A stretch of DNA of 64,000 nt, taken from assembly GCA_031266415.1 (NCBI GenBank), contig JAISBB010000005.1, positions 62,001-126,000 of the forward strand, given 5' to 3'. Position numbers and translations under genes: made by a program. The stretch comes from Oscillospiraceae bacterium (GTDB lineage: Bacteria; Bacillota; Clostridia; Oscillospirales; Ruminococcaceae). Under the pieces are notes generated by a model that ran no database searches, was not told the DNA's origin, and was given only the letters and a program-made list of their open reading frames with translations. Positions 49,121 through 58,873 of this stretch are shown piece by piece. Numbering within the stretch: the stretch's first letter is position 1; every line of letters starts with the position of its first letter.

Positions 49121-50700
49121 TTCTTCCCTCCGCCAACCATCAATGCCCCCATCTCTTCCTCACTTGTGGCGTCTGCCTCAACAACTGCAATAATTTCTCC
49201 GTTGTAAATAACCGCTATTCTATCTGACATTTCCATTATTTCATTTAATTCCAAAGAAATCAACAAAATAGCTTTCTCTTTTTTTTTCTGCTCCCATAAT
49301 TTCTGGTGCACATATTCAATTGCACCAATATCAAGGCCCCTTGTAGGCTGCATTGCCACCAAGAGGTCTGGGTTGTTGCTCACCTCACGTGCAATTATTA
49401 CTTTTTGTTGATTCCCTCCAGAAAGTTTTTTTATAGGAATCTCTGCACAATTCGGTGGCCTGATGTCAAACTTTTCTATTAAGTCATCTGCAAACTGCTT
49501 AATCAAAATTTTATTCATGCGTCCACACCTTGAAAATGGTTTCTCTTTATATCTTTTAAGTATCATATTTTCAGCAACAGAAAATTTCATAACCAAGCCC
49601 GAGCGGTGCCTATCTTCCGGGATAGCAGAAATTCCTGAACAAATAACATTTTTGGTCGTTGTGTTTTGAATTTCTTTCCCGTGAATTTTTATGGTGCCAG
49701 ATTCCACTTTTCGCAAACAAGTAATCGCTTCAACTAGTTCTTGCTGCCCGTTTTCATCTACCCCGGCAACCCCCAAAATTTCACCAGCTTTAACTTCAAG
49801 TGAAACTCCATTGATTTTTTTTACTCCACGATCATCTTTAACAACAAGATCTTTAATTTCAAGTATTGTTTTTTTGGATTTTGTTGTTTTCAACCGAGGG
49901 ACAGAAACTATTTCACGCTCAACCATCATTGCCCCCAGTTGCTGTTCATTGTAGTCGTCAACGTGAACCGTTAAAACATTTTCGCCTCGCCTTATAATTG
50001 TGCAAAAATCGCACACACGCTTTATTTCATTTATTTTATGCGTAATCACAACAATAGTTTTATTATTTGACGCTAAATTTCTCATAATCTGCATAAGATC
50101 ATTTGCTTCTTGCGATGTTAACACGGCAGTTGGTTCATCTAGAATTAAAATTTCCGCTCCACGGTACAACACTTTTAAAATTTCAACACGCTGCTGCATA
50201 CCAACAGACATATCTAAAACCTTCTTTTTAGTATTAACAGTCAATCTATATTCATTAGAAAGTTCTGTAATTTCTCGGTTAGCTCTTTTAAAATCAATTA
50301 CGCCAATTCCTTTTGTTAGTTCGCTCCCAAGCATAATATTTTGAGCAACCGTAAAAGTCTGCACCAACATAAAGTGTTGGTGAACCATTCCAATTCCGTA
50401 GTCTATTGCCATCTTTGGGTTCGTTATGTTAACCTGTTTGCCATTTATAGAAATAAACCCAATATCTTGGTGATAAAATCCACACAAAATATTCATTAAT
50501 GTGGATTTGCCAGCACCATTTTCGCCTAATAGCGCATGAATTGTCCCGGGCATGACATTTAAATCCACCCCGCGCAATGCATGATTCTTGCCAAAACTCT
50601 TGTGTATATTACACATACTAACAGCGGCAACGTTTTTCGCCGGCAGATGCTCTAAAAGCGATTGTTCGGTTCTTTCCAATTCCAAAAAAGCCACCACCAC
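49117..50700 (-). CDS. BMP-type ABC transporter ATPase (duplicated ABC domains), NupO/YufO-like
   Basis: ALLGENGAGKSTLMNILCGFYHQD, MSVGMQQRVEILKVLYRGAEILILDEPTAVL, LSGGNQQKVIIARE. Confidence 0.93.
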   Translation of the reverse strand: MVVAFLELERTEQSLLEHLPAKNVAAVSMCNIHKSFGKNHALRGVDLNVMPGTIHALLGENGAGKSTLMNILCGFYHQDIGFISINGKQVNITNPKMAIDYGIGMVHQHFMLVQTFTVAQNIMLGSELTKGIGVIDFKRANREITELSNEYRLTVNTKKKVLDMSVGMQQRVEILKVLYRGAEILILDEPTAVLTSQEANDLMQIMRNLASNNKTIVVITHKINEIKRVCDFCTIIRRGENVLTVHVDDYNEQQLGAMMVEREIVSVPRLKTTKSKKTILEIKDLVVKDDRGVKKINGVSLEVKAGEILGVAGVDENGQQELVEAITCLRKVESGTIKIHGKEIQNTTTKNVICSGISAIPEDRHRSGLVMKFSVAENMILKRYKEKPFSRCGRMNKILIKQFADDLIEKFDIRPPNCAEIPIKKLSGGNQQKVIIAREVSNNPDLLVAMQPTRGLDIGAIEYVHQKLWEQKKKEKAILLISLELNEIMEMSDRIAVIYNGEIIAVVEADATSEEEMGALMVGGGKK

Positions 50701-50752
50701 ATTTTATTTTCAGTCCTCTTTGATTATATATTACTTTTCTTTCAAAATCTAC

Positions 50753-50781
50753 TTGACATTAAATAAAATATAGTGTAAAAT
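50753..50781 (+). promoter_or_regulatory. Sigma-A promoter for hrcA-grpE-dnaK-dnaJ
   Basis: TTGACA-N17-TAAAAT. Confidence 0.75.
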
Positions 50782-50785
50782 CTAA

Positions 50786-50812
50786 TTAGCAGTCAGGGGG
50801 TTCAATTGCTAA
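50786..50812 (+). promoter_or_regulatory. Degenerate CIRCE operator (HrcA binding site)
   Basis: TTAGCAGTC-N9-AATTGCTAA against consensus TTAGCACTC-N9-GAGTGCTAA: 1 and 2 mismatches, exact 9-nt spacer, just downstream of the -10. Confidence 0.72.
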
Positions 50813-50832
50813 TTGCGCAAGGCGGTGAGTTT

Positions 50833-51861
50833 GTGAATCTAGATGAACGCAAAAAACGAATCTTGGCCGTTGTTGTGGAAGAATACATTGTTAACCACAA
50901 ACCTATTTGTTCAAGTTGGGTTGCAAATTTACTTGGAAATTGCCTTTCATCTGCAACTATTCGAAATGAAATGGCATTCTTATATGAACTTGGCTTACTA
51001 GAACAACCTCACACTTCTGCAGGGCGCATCCCTTCTGTAAATGGCTACAGATTTTATACTGAAAATATATTGAGAAGCCGAGAAATAGATAACCTTACTC
51101 GAGAAAAAATTACATTTTTGCTGGAAGGGCATGCAGACCAAAAAACCATTTTAACACGAGTTTGCTCTCTTTTAGCAAAAGTAACTCGTTGTGTTGTGAC
51201 CGCTTCTACCCCACATTCAAAAACAGATAAAATTCAACATTTGGAGGTGATACAAACCGCAGCTGATCTTTGTGTTATAGTTTTGGCAACAACTTCTTCT
51301 AAATCAAGCCACAAAATTTGTCGTTTTAATCATACTCTGCCAAGTAATTTTGTGGAAGGCTTAAATACATTTTTAAACAACACTTTCTCAAACAGATATC
51401 TAACAGAAGTTACCCACTCTTTCGTTGAGTCGATTATCGCAACTACTCCTCTTACTAACAATTTATTTAATACAATTCTTGCCCCTATCCTTTTCACCAT
51501 ATATCAAATTTGCTTGGACAACTGCAATATTGACATTTACACAAAAGGGCGCAGCAATTTACTTCTTTACTCGGAATTGGCACAAAATGTGAAAATTATT
51601 CTTGATTTCTTAGAAGATCATAAAAAAATCCTGGAATTAATGACAGCACCCCCTGGCAATTTAGAGATAAAAGTCGGGCAAAACATTGGGAGTAGCGAGT
51701 TACGACCATTTAGCATTTTGAATGCTTGTTACACTGTTAAAGGAATAGGAGACGCACACATTATGACAATTGGACCGGTTAGAGTTGAATATCAAATTGG
51801 GGTTACTTACCTTAAATATTTTTCTGAACTTCTGCCGGAATATTTAAAACAGAAAAGTTAG
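50833..51861 (+). CDS. hrcA: Heat-inducible transcription repressor HrcA (GTG start likely)
   Basis: NLDERKKRILAVVVEEYI, SSATIRNEMAFLYELGLLEQPHTSAGRIPSVNGYRFY. Track ORF begins at 50806, inside the CIRCE; GTG at 50833 has AAGGCGG upstream. Confidence 0.94.
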   Translation: MNLDERKKRILAVVVEEYIVNHKPICSSWVANLLGNCLSSATIRNEMAFLYELGLLEQPHTSAGRIPSVNGYRFYTENILRSREIDNLTREKITFLLEGHADQKTILTRVCSLLAKVTRCVVTASTPHSKTDKIQHLEVIQTAADLCVIVLATTSSKSSHKICRFNHTLPSNFVEGLNTFLNNTFSNRYLTEVTHSFVESIIATTPLTNNLFNTILAPILFTIYQICLDNCNIDIYTKGRSNLLLYSELAQNVKIILDFLEDHKKILELMTAPPGNLEIKVGQNIGSSELRPFSILNACYTVKGIGDAHIMTIGPVRVEYQIGVTYLKYFSELLPEYLKQKS

Positions 51862-51864
51862 AAG

Positions 51865-52422
51865 GTGAAAAATTTTATGGTCAACAAAAATCAACCTGAC
51901 ACAAACGATACCTGCAAAAACAAATTTAAACAAGAAGCAGAATGCGAAAACACAAAAACTAAATGCCAAGAAAATAGTGCAGAATATGAAACGGAACCTC
52001 TTGAAAAAAAATACGAAGAATTAAACGAACGCTTCATGCGGCTTGCTGCAGAATATGAAAACTACCGCAAACGCTCTACAAAAGAGAAAGAGCAAATCTA
52101 TTTAGATGCAGTTGCCGGAGTTGTTAGTCAATTTTTAAGCGTAATAGATAGCCTTGAAGCGGCTTTAACACTCAAAATCCCCGATTCTGAATTTAAAAAA
52201 GGAATTGAATTAGTTTATGGAAATTGCCTTACCGCATTGAAAAATCTGGGCGTGAAAACAATCGAGGAAGCCGGTGAAAAATTCGACCCCAACATCCACA
52301 ACGCTGTTTTACACATTAATGACGATTCTAACAAAGAAAATGAAGTTGTTGAGATTTTGCAAAAAGGCTATTCAATTGCGCAAAAAATAATTCGGCACGC
52401 AATGGTGAAGGTTTCAAATTGA
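51865..52422 (+). CDS. grpE: Nucleotide exchange factor GrpE
   Basis: RFMRLAAEYENYRKRSTKEKE, GEKFDPNIHNAV, GYSIAQKIIRHAMVKVSN. Confidence 0.95.
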   Translation: MKNFMVNKNQPDTNDTCKNKFKQEAECENTKTKCQENSAEYETEPLEKKYEELNERFMRLAAEYENYRKRSTKEKEQIYLDAVAGVVSQFLSVIDSLEAALTLKIPDSEFKKGIELVYGNCLTALKNLGVKTIEEAGEKFDPNIHNAVLHINDDSNKENEVVEILQKGYSIAQKIIRHAMVKVSN

Positions 52423-52449
52423 AAAAAATTTATTAAAGAGGAGATATTT

Positions 52450-54264
52450 ATGAGTAAAATAATAGGAATTGACCTGGGCACAACAAATTCATGCGTTGCA
52501 GTGATTGAAGGTGAGGGCACTGTCGTAATCCCCAATAGTGAAGGATCAAGAACAACACCTTCAGTGGTTGCATTTTTAAAAGATGGGACAAGAGTAGTTG
52601 GGCAATCTGCAAAACACCAAGCAGTAATAAACCCAAACACAATCATTTCCATTAAACGTGAAATGGGAACTGATTATAAAACCTCTATCAATGGAAAAAA
52701 TTACACACCGCAAGAAATTTCTGCCATGATTCTTCAAAAATTAAAAGCAGACGCCGAAGCATATCTTGGGCACACCGTTTCTGAAGCCGTAATAACAGTC
52801 CCTGCTTATTTTACAGACGCACAACGGCAAGCAACAAAAGATGCCGGCAAAATTGCTGGGCTTGAAGTTAAAAGAATTATTAATGAACCAACAGCAGCTG
52901 CGTTAGCATATGGTATTAACAAAGAACAAGATCAAAAAATTTTGGTTTATGACCTTGGTGGCGGCACTTTTGATGTCTCTGTTATAGAAATGGGGGAAGG
53001 TATTCAAGAAGTTCTCGCAACAGCTGGCAATAACAGGCTCGGTGGTGACGATTTTGATGACCGCATTATTAAATTCTTAGCAAATGAATTTAAAATGACA
53101 AATGGCATTGACCTTTTGCAAGATAAAATGGCGATGCAACGCTTGAAAGAAGCGGCCGAAAAAGCAAAAATTGAACTTTCAAATACAGTTCAAACAAGTA
53201 TTAATTTGCCATTTATCACGGCAGATGCAAACGGACCTAAACATTTAGACATAACATTAACACGTGCAAAATTCAATGAATTAACAGCAGACCTAGTGGA
53301 AGCAACAATGGAGCCAGTTAAACAAGCAATGGCTGATGCCAACATTAAAGTTACAGATATTCACAAAATTTTAATGGTAGGCGGTTCCTCAAGAATTCCA
53401 GCTGTTCAAGAAGCAATTCAAAAATATATTGGCAAGGAACCATTTAAAGGGATTAACCCAGATGAGTGCGTTGCAATTGGAGCCGCTCTTCAAGGTGGTG
53501 TTTTAGGTGGCGACGTGAAAGGCCTGCTTCTTTTAGATGTAACCCCACTTTCACTTGGCCTGGAGACTTTAGGGGGCGTTTTTACAAAAATAATTGAAAG
53601 AAATACAACAATCCCAACAAAAAAATCCCAAGTTTTCTCAACAGCAGCAGATAACCAAACATCTGTTGAGATTCACATTTTGCAAGGGGAACGCGAAATG
53701 GCAAGTGGAAACAAAACCATTGGGCTTTTCAAATTAGATGGAATCCCGCCCGCTGCCAGAGGTGTTCCGCAAATTGAAGTTACTTTCGACATCGACGCCA
53801 ATGGAATTGTGAACGTCTCTGCAAAAGATTTGGGTACAGGGAAAGAACAAAAAGTGACTATTACCTCTTCAACTAACATGTCAAAAACAGATATTGAAAA
53901 CGCAATAAAAGAAGCGGAACAATTTGCTGCCGAAGATAAAACAAAAAAAGATGAAATTGACATTAAAAATTCAGCAGATCAAATGATTTACCAAGCAGAA
54001 AAAACTCTTAATGACATGGGCGACAAAATTTCTGACGAAGAGAAAGAAATCATGAAACAAAAAACACAAGCACTCAAAGAAGCCATTGCCAGCAACGATA
54101 TATCTGCAACTAAAAGCAAACAAGAAGAACTTCAAAAAAGTTTGTTTGAAATATCACAAAAACTCTATCAACAATCCGCAAACACTAGTGCAGAAAAAGA
54201 ACCTAACAGCGGCGTGGTTGACGCAGACTACACAGACGTGAAGGAAGAACCCAAAGAAGATTAG
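52450..54264 (+). CDS. dnaK: Chaperone DnaK (Hsp70)
   Basis: [27 protein letters not shown], linker [14 protein letters not shown]. Confidence 0.99.
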   Translation: MSKIIGIDLGTTNSCVAVIEGEGTVVIPNSEGSRTTPSVVAFLKDGTRVVGQSAKHQAVINPNTIISIKREMGTDYKTSINGKNYTPQEISAMILQKLKADAEAYLGHTVSEAVITVPAYFTDAQRQATKDAGKIAGLEVKRIINEPTAAALAYGINKEQDQKILVYDLGGGTFDVSVIEMGEGIQEVLATAGNNRLGGDDFDDRIIKFLANEFKMTNGIDLLQDKMAMQRLKEAAEKAKIELSNTVQTSINLPFITADANGPKHLDITLTRAKFNELTADLVEATMEPVKQAMADANIKVTDIHKILMVGGSSRIPAVQEAIQKYIGKEPFKGINPDECVAIGAALQGGVLGGDVKGLLLLDVTPLSLGLETLGGVFTKIIERNTTIPTKKSQVFSTAADNQTSVEIHILQGEREMASGNKTIGLFKLDGIPPAARGVPQIEVTFDIDANGIVNVSAKDLGTGKEQKVTITSSTNMSKTDIENAIKEAEQFAAEDKTKKDEIDIKNSADQMIYQAEKTLNDMGDKISDEEKEIMKQKTQALKEAIASNDISATKSKQEELQKSLFEISQKLYQQSANTSAEKEPNSGVVDADYTDVKEEPKED

Positions 54265-54311
54265 AGTTTACTTTTGGTTTGTGAAAGATGATGTCAGAAA
54301 GGAGAAAAATC

Positions 54312-55484
54312 TTGCCTAAACGAGATTATTACGAAGTGCTAGAAATAAAAAAGGGAGCTTCTGAATCGGAAATAAAAAAAGCTTTTCGGCAACTTGCAAA
54401 AAAATATCACCCAGATTTAAACGCGAGTAATTCGGCTGCCGCAGAAAAATTCAAAGAGGTAAATGAAGCCTATGAAGTCCTTTCAGACGCCAAAAAGAAA
54501 GCCAAATATGATCAATTTGGGCACGCCGGCGTTGACCCTTCTTATGCAGACGGCAATGCAGGCACTGGGTTCGGGGGTTTTAGTGACTTTGGTATGGATT
54601 TAGGCGATATCTTCGAAAACATATTTAGCGGCTTTGGCGGGTTCGGTGGCCGCAACAATTCCTCACGAACGCAGAATATTCCACAAAAAGGTGAAAATGT
54701 TGAAATTACCATCGGTTTAAGTTTCATGGAGGCTGCTCTTGGTACAAAAAAAACCATTAAATGCAACCGCAGAGAAACCTGTGGCACATGCGGTGGAACA
54801 GGCACGGCAAAAGGTCACTCAGCAAAAACATGCACAGATTGTAACGGCACAGGCGTTGTTCGAGTAACCCAACGAACTCCTTTTGGTACTGTTGCCTCAA
54901 CCAGAACGTGTAACAGGTGCTGCGGTGCAGGAACAATAATCGAAAAACCGTGTCACGAATGTGGCGGCCGAACAACAATTCAAAAAAATGCAACACTTAA
55001 CATCAACTGTCCCGCCGGCATTGACGACAGGCAAGCCTTTGTGGTCCCAGAACAAGGCCATGCAGGATTTAAGGGCGGCCCTAATGGGGACCTTGAAATT
55101 GTTGTTCGGGTAGAAAAACACGAGATTTTTTCAAGAGATGGTTACGACGTTTTCTGTGAATTGCCACTTACATTTACACAGCTTGTTTTTGGTGGCGAAA
55201 TAATCGTTCCAACCATCACAGGGAAAGTGAAATACACAATTGCAGAAGGCACACAACCAGGAACTACATTCAGGCTCAAAAATAAAGGGATCCCTTATGT
55301 TAATAGCCACGGCTACGGAGATGCATATATCAAAGTTACAGTTGAAGTCCCCAAAAATTTAAATACTAAGCAAAAAAGTTTATTACAAGAATTTTCAGAC
55401 AGTTTAAAAAACGGAAAGCACTACACCAAAAGTAAAAGTTTCTTCGAAAAATTAAAGCATGACCTTAAAGATACTTTCACATAA
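54312..55484 (+). CDS. dnaJ: Chaperone DnaJ (TTG start likely)
   Basis: [21 protein letters not shown], four CxxCxGxG-type zinc motifs; AAGGAG upstream of TTG at 54312. Confidence 0.96.
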   Translation: MPKRDYYEVLEIKKGASESEIKKAFRQLAKKYHPDLNASNSAAAEKFKEVNEAYEVLSDAKKKAKYDQFGHAGVDPSYADGNAGTGFGGFSDFGMDLGDIFENIFSGFGGFGGRNNSSRTQNIPQKGENVEITIGLSFMEAALGTKKTIKCNRRETCGTCGGTGTAKGHSAKTCTDCNGTGVVRVTQRTPFGTVASTRTCNRCCGAGTIIEKPCHECGGRTTIQKNATLNINCPAGIDDRQAFVVPEQGHAGFKGGPNGDLEIVVRVEKHEIFSRDGYDVFCELPLTFTQLVFGGEIIVPTITGKVKYTIAEGTQPGTTFRLKNKGIPYVNSHGYGDAYIKVTVEVPKNLNTKQKSLLQEFSDSLKNGKHYTKSKSFFEKLKHDLKDTFT

Positions 55485-55503
55485 TTTCATTTCATATAAA
55501 AAT

Positions 55504-55543
55504 ACAAAGCAGCCAAGTGACTGTTTTGTGTTTTTTATTTTTC
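55504..55543 (+). terminator. Rho-independent terminator after dnaJ
   Basis: ACAAAGCAG-N8-CTGTTTTGT 9-bp stem (one G-U), then GTTTTTTATTTTT. Confidence 0.85.
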
Positions 55544-55628
55544 CATGAAAAAAACAAAGAATTACAATTGCATCTAGAAATATTGAATTTTATCAACTAA
55601 CTTACTACTTGGGACATATTTTTAAAAA

Positions 55629-56453
55629 TCAAACAACCCTTGAAGTATTCATTCGTATTTCATTAACCACATAAGAAATAATTTGAGAATTGGTTGGCCT
55701 TGCAAGAAACATTTTTTCTACCAATTTCTTTTCTGGTGTTTTTCCGGATAATAACCAAGCAAGAGCAATGGCATGCCTTATAGCACGCTCAACGCAAGCT
55801 GACGTTGACTGATTAACTTGCGCGACTGCCGGATATATATCTTTAGTTACGCTAACTTTCGTTGGACAATTTTTAAAAGCAAACATAATCGCTTCTTTCA
55901 AATATGTGTAACCTTTAATATGCGGTGGCACTCCCAAATCTAAAATCATTCGTGCAATCAAAATCTCTAACTCAATCAAAGGGATTTTTGCGTTTTCTGC
56001 AGCTGTTTGTTTAACAACTTCTAAATCTGTATTCGCGTCATAATTAATCATTTGCAAGATTTTGGAAGTTAATATAGAAATTTCAAATGGTTTAACCAAA
56101 TATTCTGAGGCACCCGCTTCAATATTATCACGCTTCAATAATGCATCATCATCATATGAAACAACAATAAATTGCGGTTGTTTAACTTTACTTTCTCGTG
56201 ATATCTGCATCACAGAAATTGCATCAAATAGCGACATAACCACATTTAAAACCACAACATCTGGTTTATTATTTTTAATAATATCTAAAACTTTTTTTCC
56301 ATTATTTTCTAAACAAACTACGTGAATTCCGTGTTTGGCAAGGGCTTGTTTACAGTTTCTTTGAAAAAACATATCTACATCAGCAATTAAAACACAACCA
56401 GAGCGTTCCAAATTTGTCACCTCGATAAAAGATTTTTGTTGCAATTGCAACAT
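55629..56453 (-). CDS. spo0A: Sporulation transcription factor Spo0A with a degenerate receiver domain
   Basis: C-terminal effector: LGVPPHIKGYTYLKEAI, VERAIRHAIALAW, ARPTNSQIISYVVNEIRM. Receiver present, but the phospho-acceptor region reads PDVVVLNVVMS. Confidence 0.9.
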   Translation of the reverse strand: MLQLQQKSFIEVTNLERSGCVLIADVDMFFQRNCKQALAKHGIHVVCLENNGKKVLDIIKNNKPDVVVLNVVMSLFDAISVMQISRESKVKQPQFIVVSYDDDALLKRDNIEAGASEYLVKPFEISILTSKILQMINYDANTDLEVVKQTAAENAKIPLIELEILIARMILDLGVPPHIKGYTYLKEAIMFAFKNCPTKVSVTKDIYPAVAQVNQSTSACVERAIRHAIALAWLLSGKTPEKKLVEKMFLARPTNSQIISYVVNEIRMNTSRVV

Positions 56454-56740
56454 TGTTTTAATTGCGTAAATTTTATCACATTGCTAGATAAAATGCAACC
56501 AAATCCAACAGAACAAACAAATGTTCTTCGATAAAACAATTATATTACAGCAAATAATTGTATAATATATAAAAATTATTAATCATTGGTAGCTATTAAC
56601 ATGTTTAATTACCAAAAAATTCCAATTATTAATCACACCTAAGAAAAAACTAAAAAGGGAAACATGAAATATAAAAAAACACTTGATTCCATTCTGAAAA
56701 GCATTTGGTTTTATTCTTTTCATTTTCGTTCCAAATGTGT

Positions 56741-56746
56741 TATAAT
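56741..56746 (+). promoter_or_regulatory. -10 element (TATAAT) for rnpB
   Basis: TATAAT 6 nt upstream of the predicted rnpB 5' end; weak -35. Confidence 0.5.
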
Positions 56747-56752
56747 AATCAC

Positions 56753-57080
56753 GAGCAAGCGAGGCAACAGCGTGTAAAAATACACGAGGAAAGTCCGAGC
56801 TCCACAAAGCGGGGTAACTGCTAACGGCAGCCAGAGGCAACTCTAGGGATAGTGCAACAGAAAGATACCGCCACAAATTTTGTGGTAAGGGTGGAAAGGC
56901 GAGGTAAGAGCTCACCAGAGATTTAGGCAACTAATCTGCTGTGTAAACCCTACCTGGAGCAACACTAACAGGAACACATATGTTCGCTTGACATGTTCCG
57001 AAAAGTGGCTTAAGACTAGTGGTGACGCTAGTTCTAGATAGATTGTTGCCAAATACAGAACTCGGCTTATATGCTTGCTC
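56753..57080 (+). ncRNA. rnpB: RNase P RNA, bacterial type A
   Basis: P1 GAGCAAGC/GCTTGCTC; conserved GAGGAAAGTCCGAGCTCC ... GGGTGGAAAGGCG.GGTAAGAGCTCACC ... AACCCTACCTGGAGCAA ... AGATAGATTGTTGCC..ACAGAACTCGGCTTA. Confidence 0.95.
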
Positions 57081-57125
57081 ATTTTTGTTTATAACCACTA
57101 AGCATAACGAGGGAGCGATGATCTT

Positions 57126-58511
57126 TTGTCAGAGGTTGACTTAATCAGCAATAGTGTCGGCATAGGCGTAAGTGGGATGCCACCAATAGAACCTGAAAAC
57201 ACACCTACCACTGTTGTTTCTGGAGAAAAAAGTGTCAAAGTTAACCAAGCAGAAACACTTTCTACGGAAAAGTCAGAACCAAAATCGCCGTTAATAATCT
57301 CATCAGCGCAAGAAAAATTAATACAAATGGCAACAAGCCTCAGCAGTTATTTAAAAATGCAAATGTTACTTCTTGACTCCACCGAGTCAGAAGAATTTAT
57401 GGGAACCATCCCCAATTCAAAAGAAGAGCTTATTCAATCATTAACAGAACAACACGAAGGCGCCACATGCTTCAACTGCGAGCTTGGCAAGCACTTATAT
57501 GCAATTCTAGAACGCCACGCTGGGAACCCGATAATCGAGGGGGCCGTTGTTGACTTGCTGAAAAAACTAATAGCTTTTAAAAATAAAGCGTGTACCACTA
57601 CAATGATCATGCAAAATTTAGAGCATTTGTCGAGAACAACCACAATACAAAAACAAATAATCAAAGACGTGCTAAGCGAATTTTCAGCTAAGTTTGCAAG
57701 CAACCCCGAATGGGCCTTGGCCCACCCAGAAGAAGTATTGGATTTCTTAAAATCATCTGCCTTGCCCAGGCTAAGAGAAGCAACTGGAGCAAATCCTTCT
57801 AATGTTTTCGCGCGGTCATTTTTATTAACAGTTCTGCAAGGTATTATGAATTTAGAGGGAAGCGATAAAATTAGCTTATTCACAGCACTTGACAACCTCG
57901 TGTCAACACTTAACATTTACAATTCAGATAATGTTGCAACAACTCTTTATAATCTACTTCAGGAAGAAATAAATGGGACCCAATCCGCAAAAAAATCTCC
58001 ACTTTTAAAAAACATGGTTAATTTTATGGAAAAAAACAGCAAAGCTGCTGAAAAAAATGTCAATGCCACTGTTTCTAAACATATTGTAAAAGCAATGCTT
58101 GCCAACCAAAGTTTTCCCCCTCAATTAATGCATTATGTTCTTCCAATTCTTATCAAACCAAACGGCCCAACATTTGCACAATGTTGGGTAGATCACAATG
58201 CAAAGGGAACAAACGAAAAATATGAAGAAGTACCTGGCAAGCAGGTTTTTTTTATGGTTGATCTTGATCATGTTGGTGAAATATTCGTGCAACTGTTTAT
58301 TTCAGAAAATGAAGAAATTTATTGCCAATTTTTCTGCCCAGAACATGTATTGGAGCATTTTCAAAATATAAAATCAAAAATTGAATCTGGCATTAAAGCC
58401 AATGGATATTCACTGAAAACATTCAAAGTTTCAACCCCAGAGCCCAACTTTCAAAATCGCATATTTTCAAATATCAGAAGCAAAGAGGGGACAGTAAATG
58501 TCAAAGTTTAA
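57126..58511 (+). CDS. YlqG/FliK-like hypothetical protein (TTG start)
   Basis: Position immediately upstream of and overlapping an flhX/ylqH-like gene; low-complexity Pro/Ser-rich N-terminus. Function inferred from synteny only. Confidence 0.5.
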   Translation: MSEVDLISNSVGIGVSGMPPIEPENTPTTVVSGEKSVKVNQAETLSTEKSEPKSPLIISSAQEKLIQMATSLSSYLKMQMLLLDSTESEEFMGTIPNSKEELIQSLTEQHEGATCFNCELGKHLYAILERHAGNPIIEGAVVDLLKKLIAFKNKACTTTMIMQNLEHLSRTTTIQKQIIKDVLSEFSAKFASNPEWALAHPEEVLDFLKSSALPRLREATGANPSNVFARSFLLTVLQGIMNLEGSDKISLFTALDNLVSTLNIYNSDNVATTLYNLLQEEINGTQSAKKSPLLKNMVNFMEKNSKAAEKNVNATVSKHIVKAMLANQSFPPQLMHYVLPILIKPNGPTFAQCWVDHNAKGTNEKYEEVPGKQVFFMVDLDHVGEIFVQLFISENEEIYCQFFCPEHVLEHFQNIKSKIESGIKANGYSLKTFKVSTPEPNFQNRIFSNIRSKEGTVNVKV

Positions 58512-58821
58512 TGATAAAGCCGTAGCATTAAAATATCGAAAAGACCGCGACAGAGCTCCTGTGATTGTGGCTTCTGGTGGCGGCTCAATTGCCAACAAAA
58601 TCATTGAACTAGCAGATTTAAATGGTGTTCCTATATATAAAGATACAACAACAGCCACTATTCTCTCACAACTTAAAATGGGGCAAGAAATCCCTGTTAA
58701 TTTATATAGCGTAATTGCCAATATATACATTGCAATTATGGAAACAGCCGATGAAATAAAACAGCACCCATCACAAAATCACAAAACGCAACCACTACCA
58801 CTAGAAGAGGCTGCAATTTGA
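58498..58821 (+). CDS. FlhB/EscU C-terminal domain-like protein (YlqH/FlhX-like)
   Basis: KAVALKYRKDRDRAPVIVASGGGSIANKIIELADLNGVPIYKDTTTATILSQLKMGQEIPVNLYSVIANIYIAIM aligns to the FlhB cytoplasmic domain after the NPTH motif. Confidence 0.88.
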   Translation: MSKFNDKAVALKYRKDRDRAPVIVASGGGSIANKIIELADLNGVPIYKDTTTATILSQLKMGQEIPVNLYSVIANIYIAIMETADEIKQHPSQNHKTQPLPLEEAAI

Positions 58822-58873
58822 ATAAATTTCGATTTTACTACATCACGAAAAAGAACGTGTGGATAAATAGCTT

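Noticed and set aside
56664-56780. 38-codon ORF with an SD-like sequence (MKYKKTLDSILKS...) upstream of rnpB
   Set aside because: Runs through the rnpB -10 element and into the RNA itself; most likely chance.
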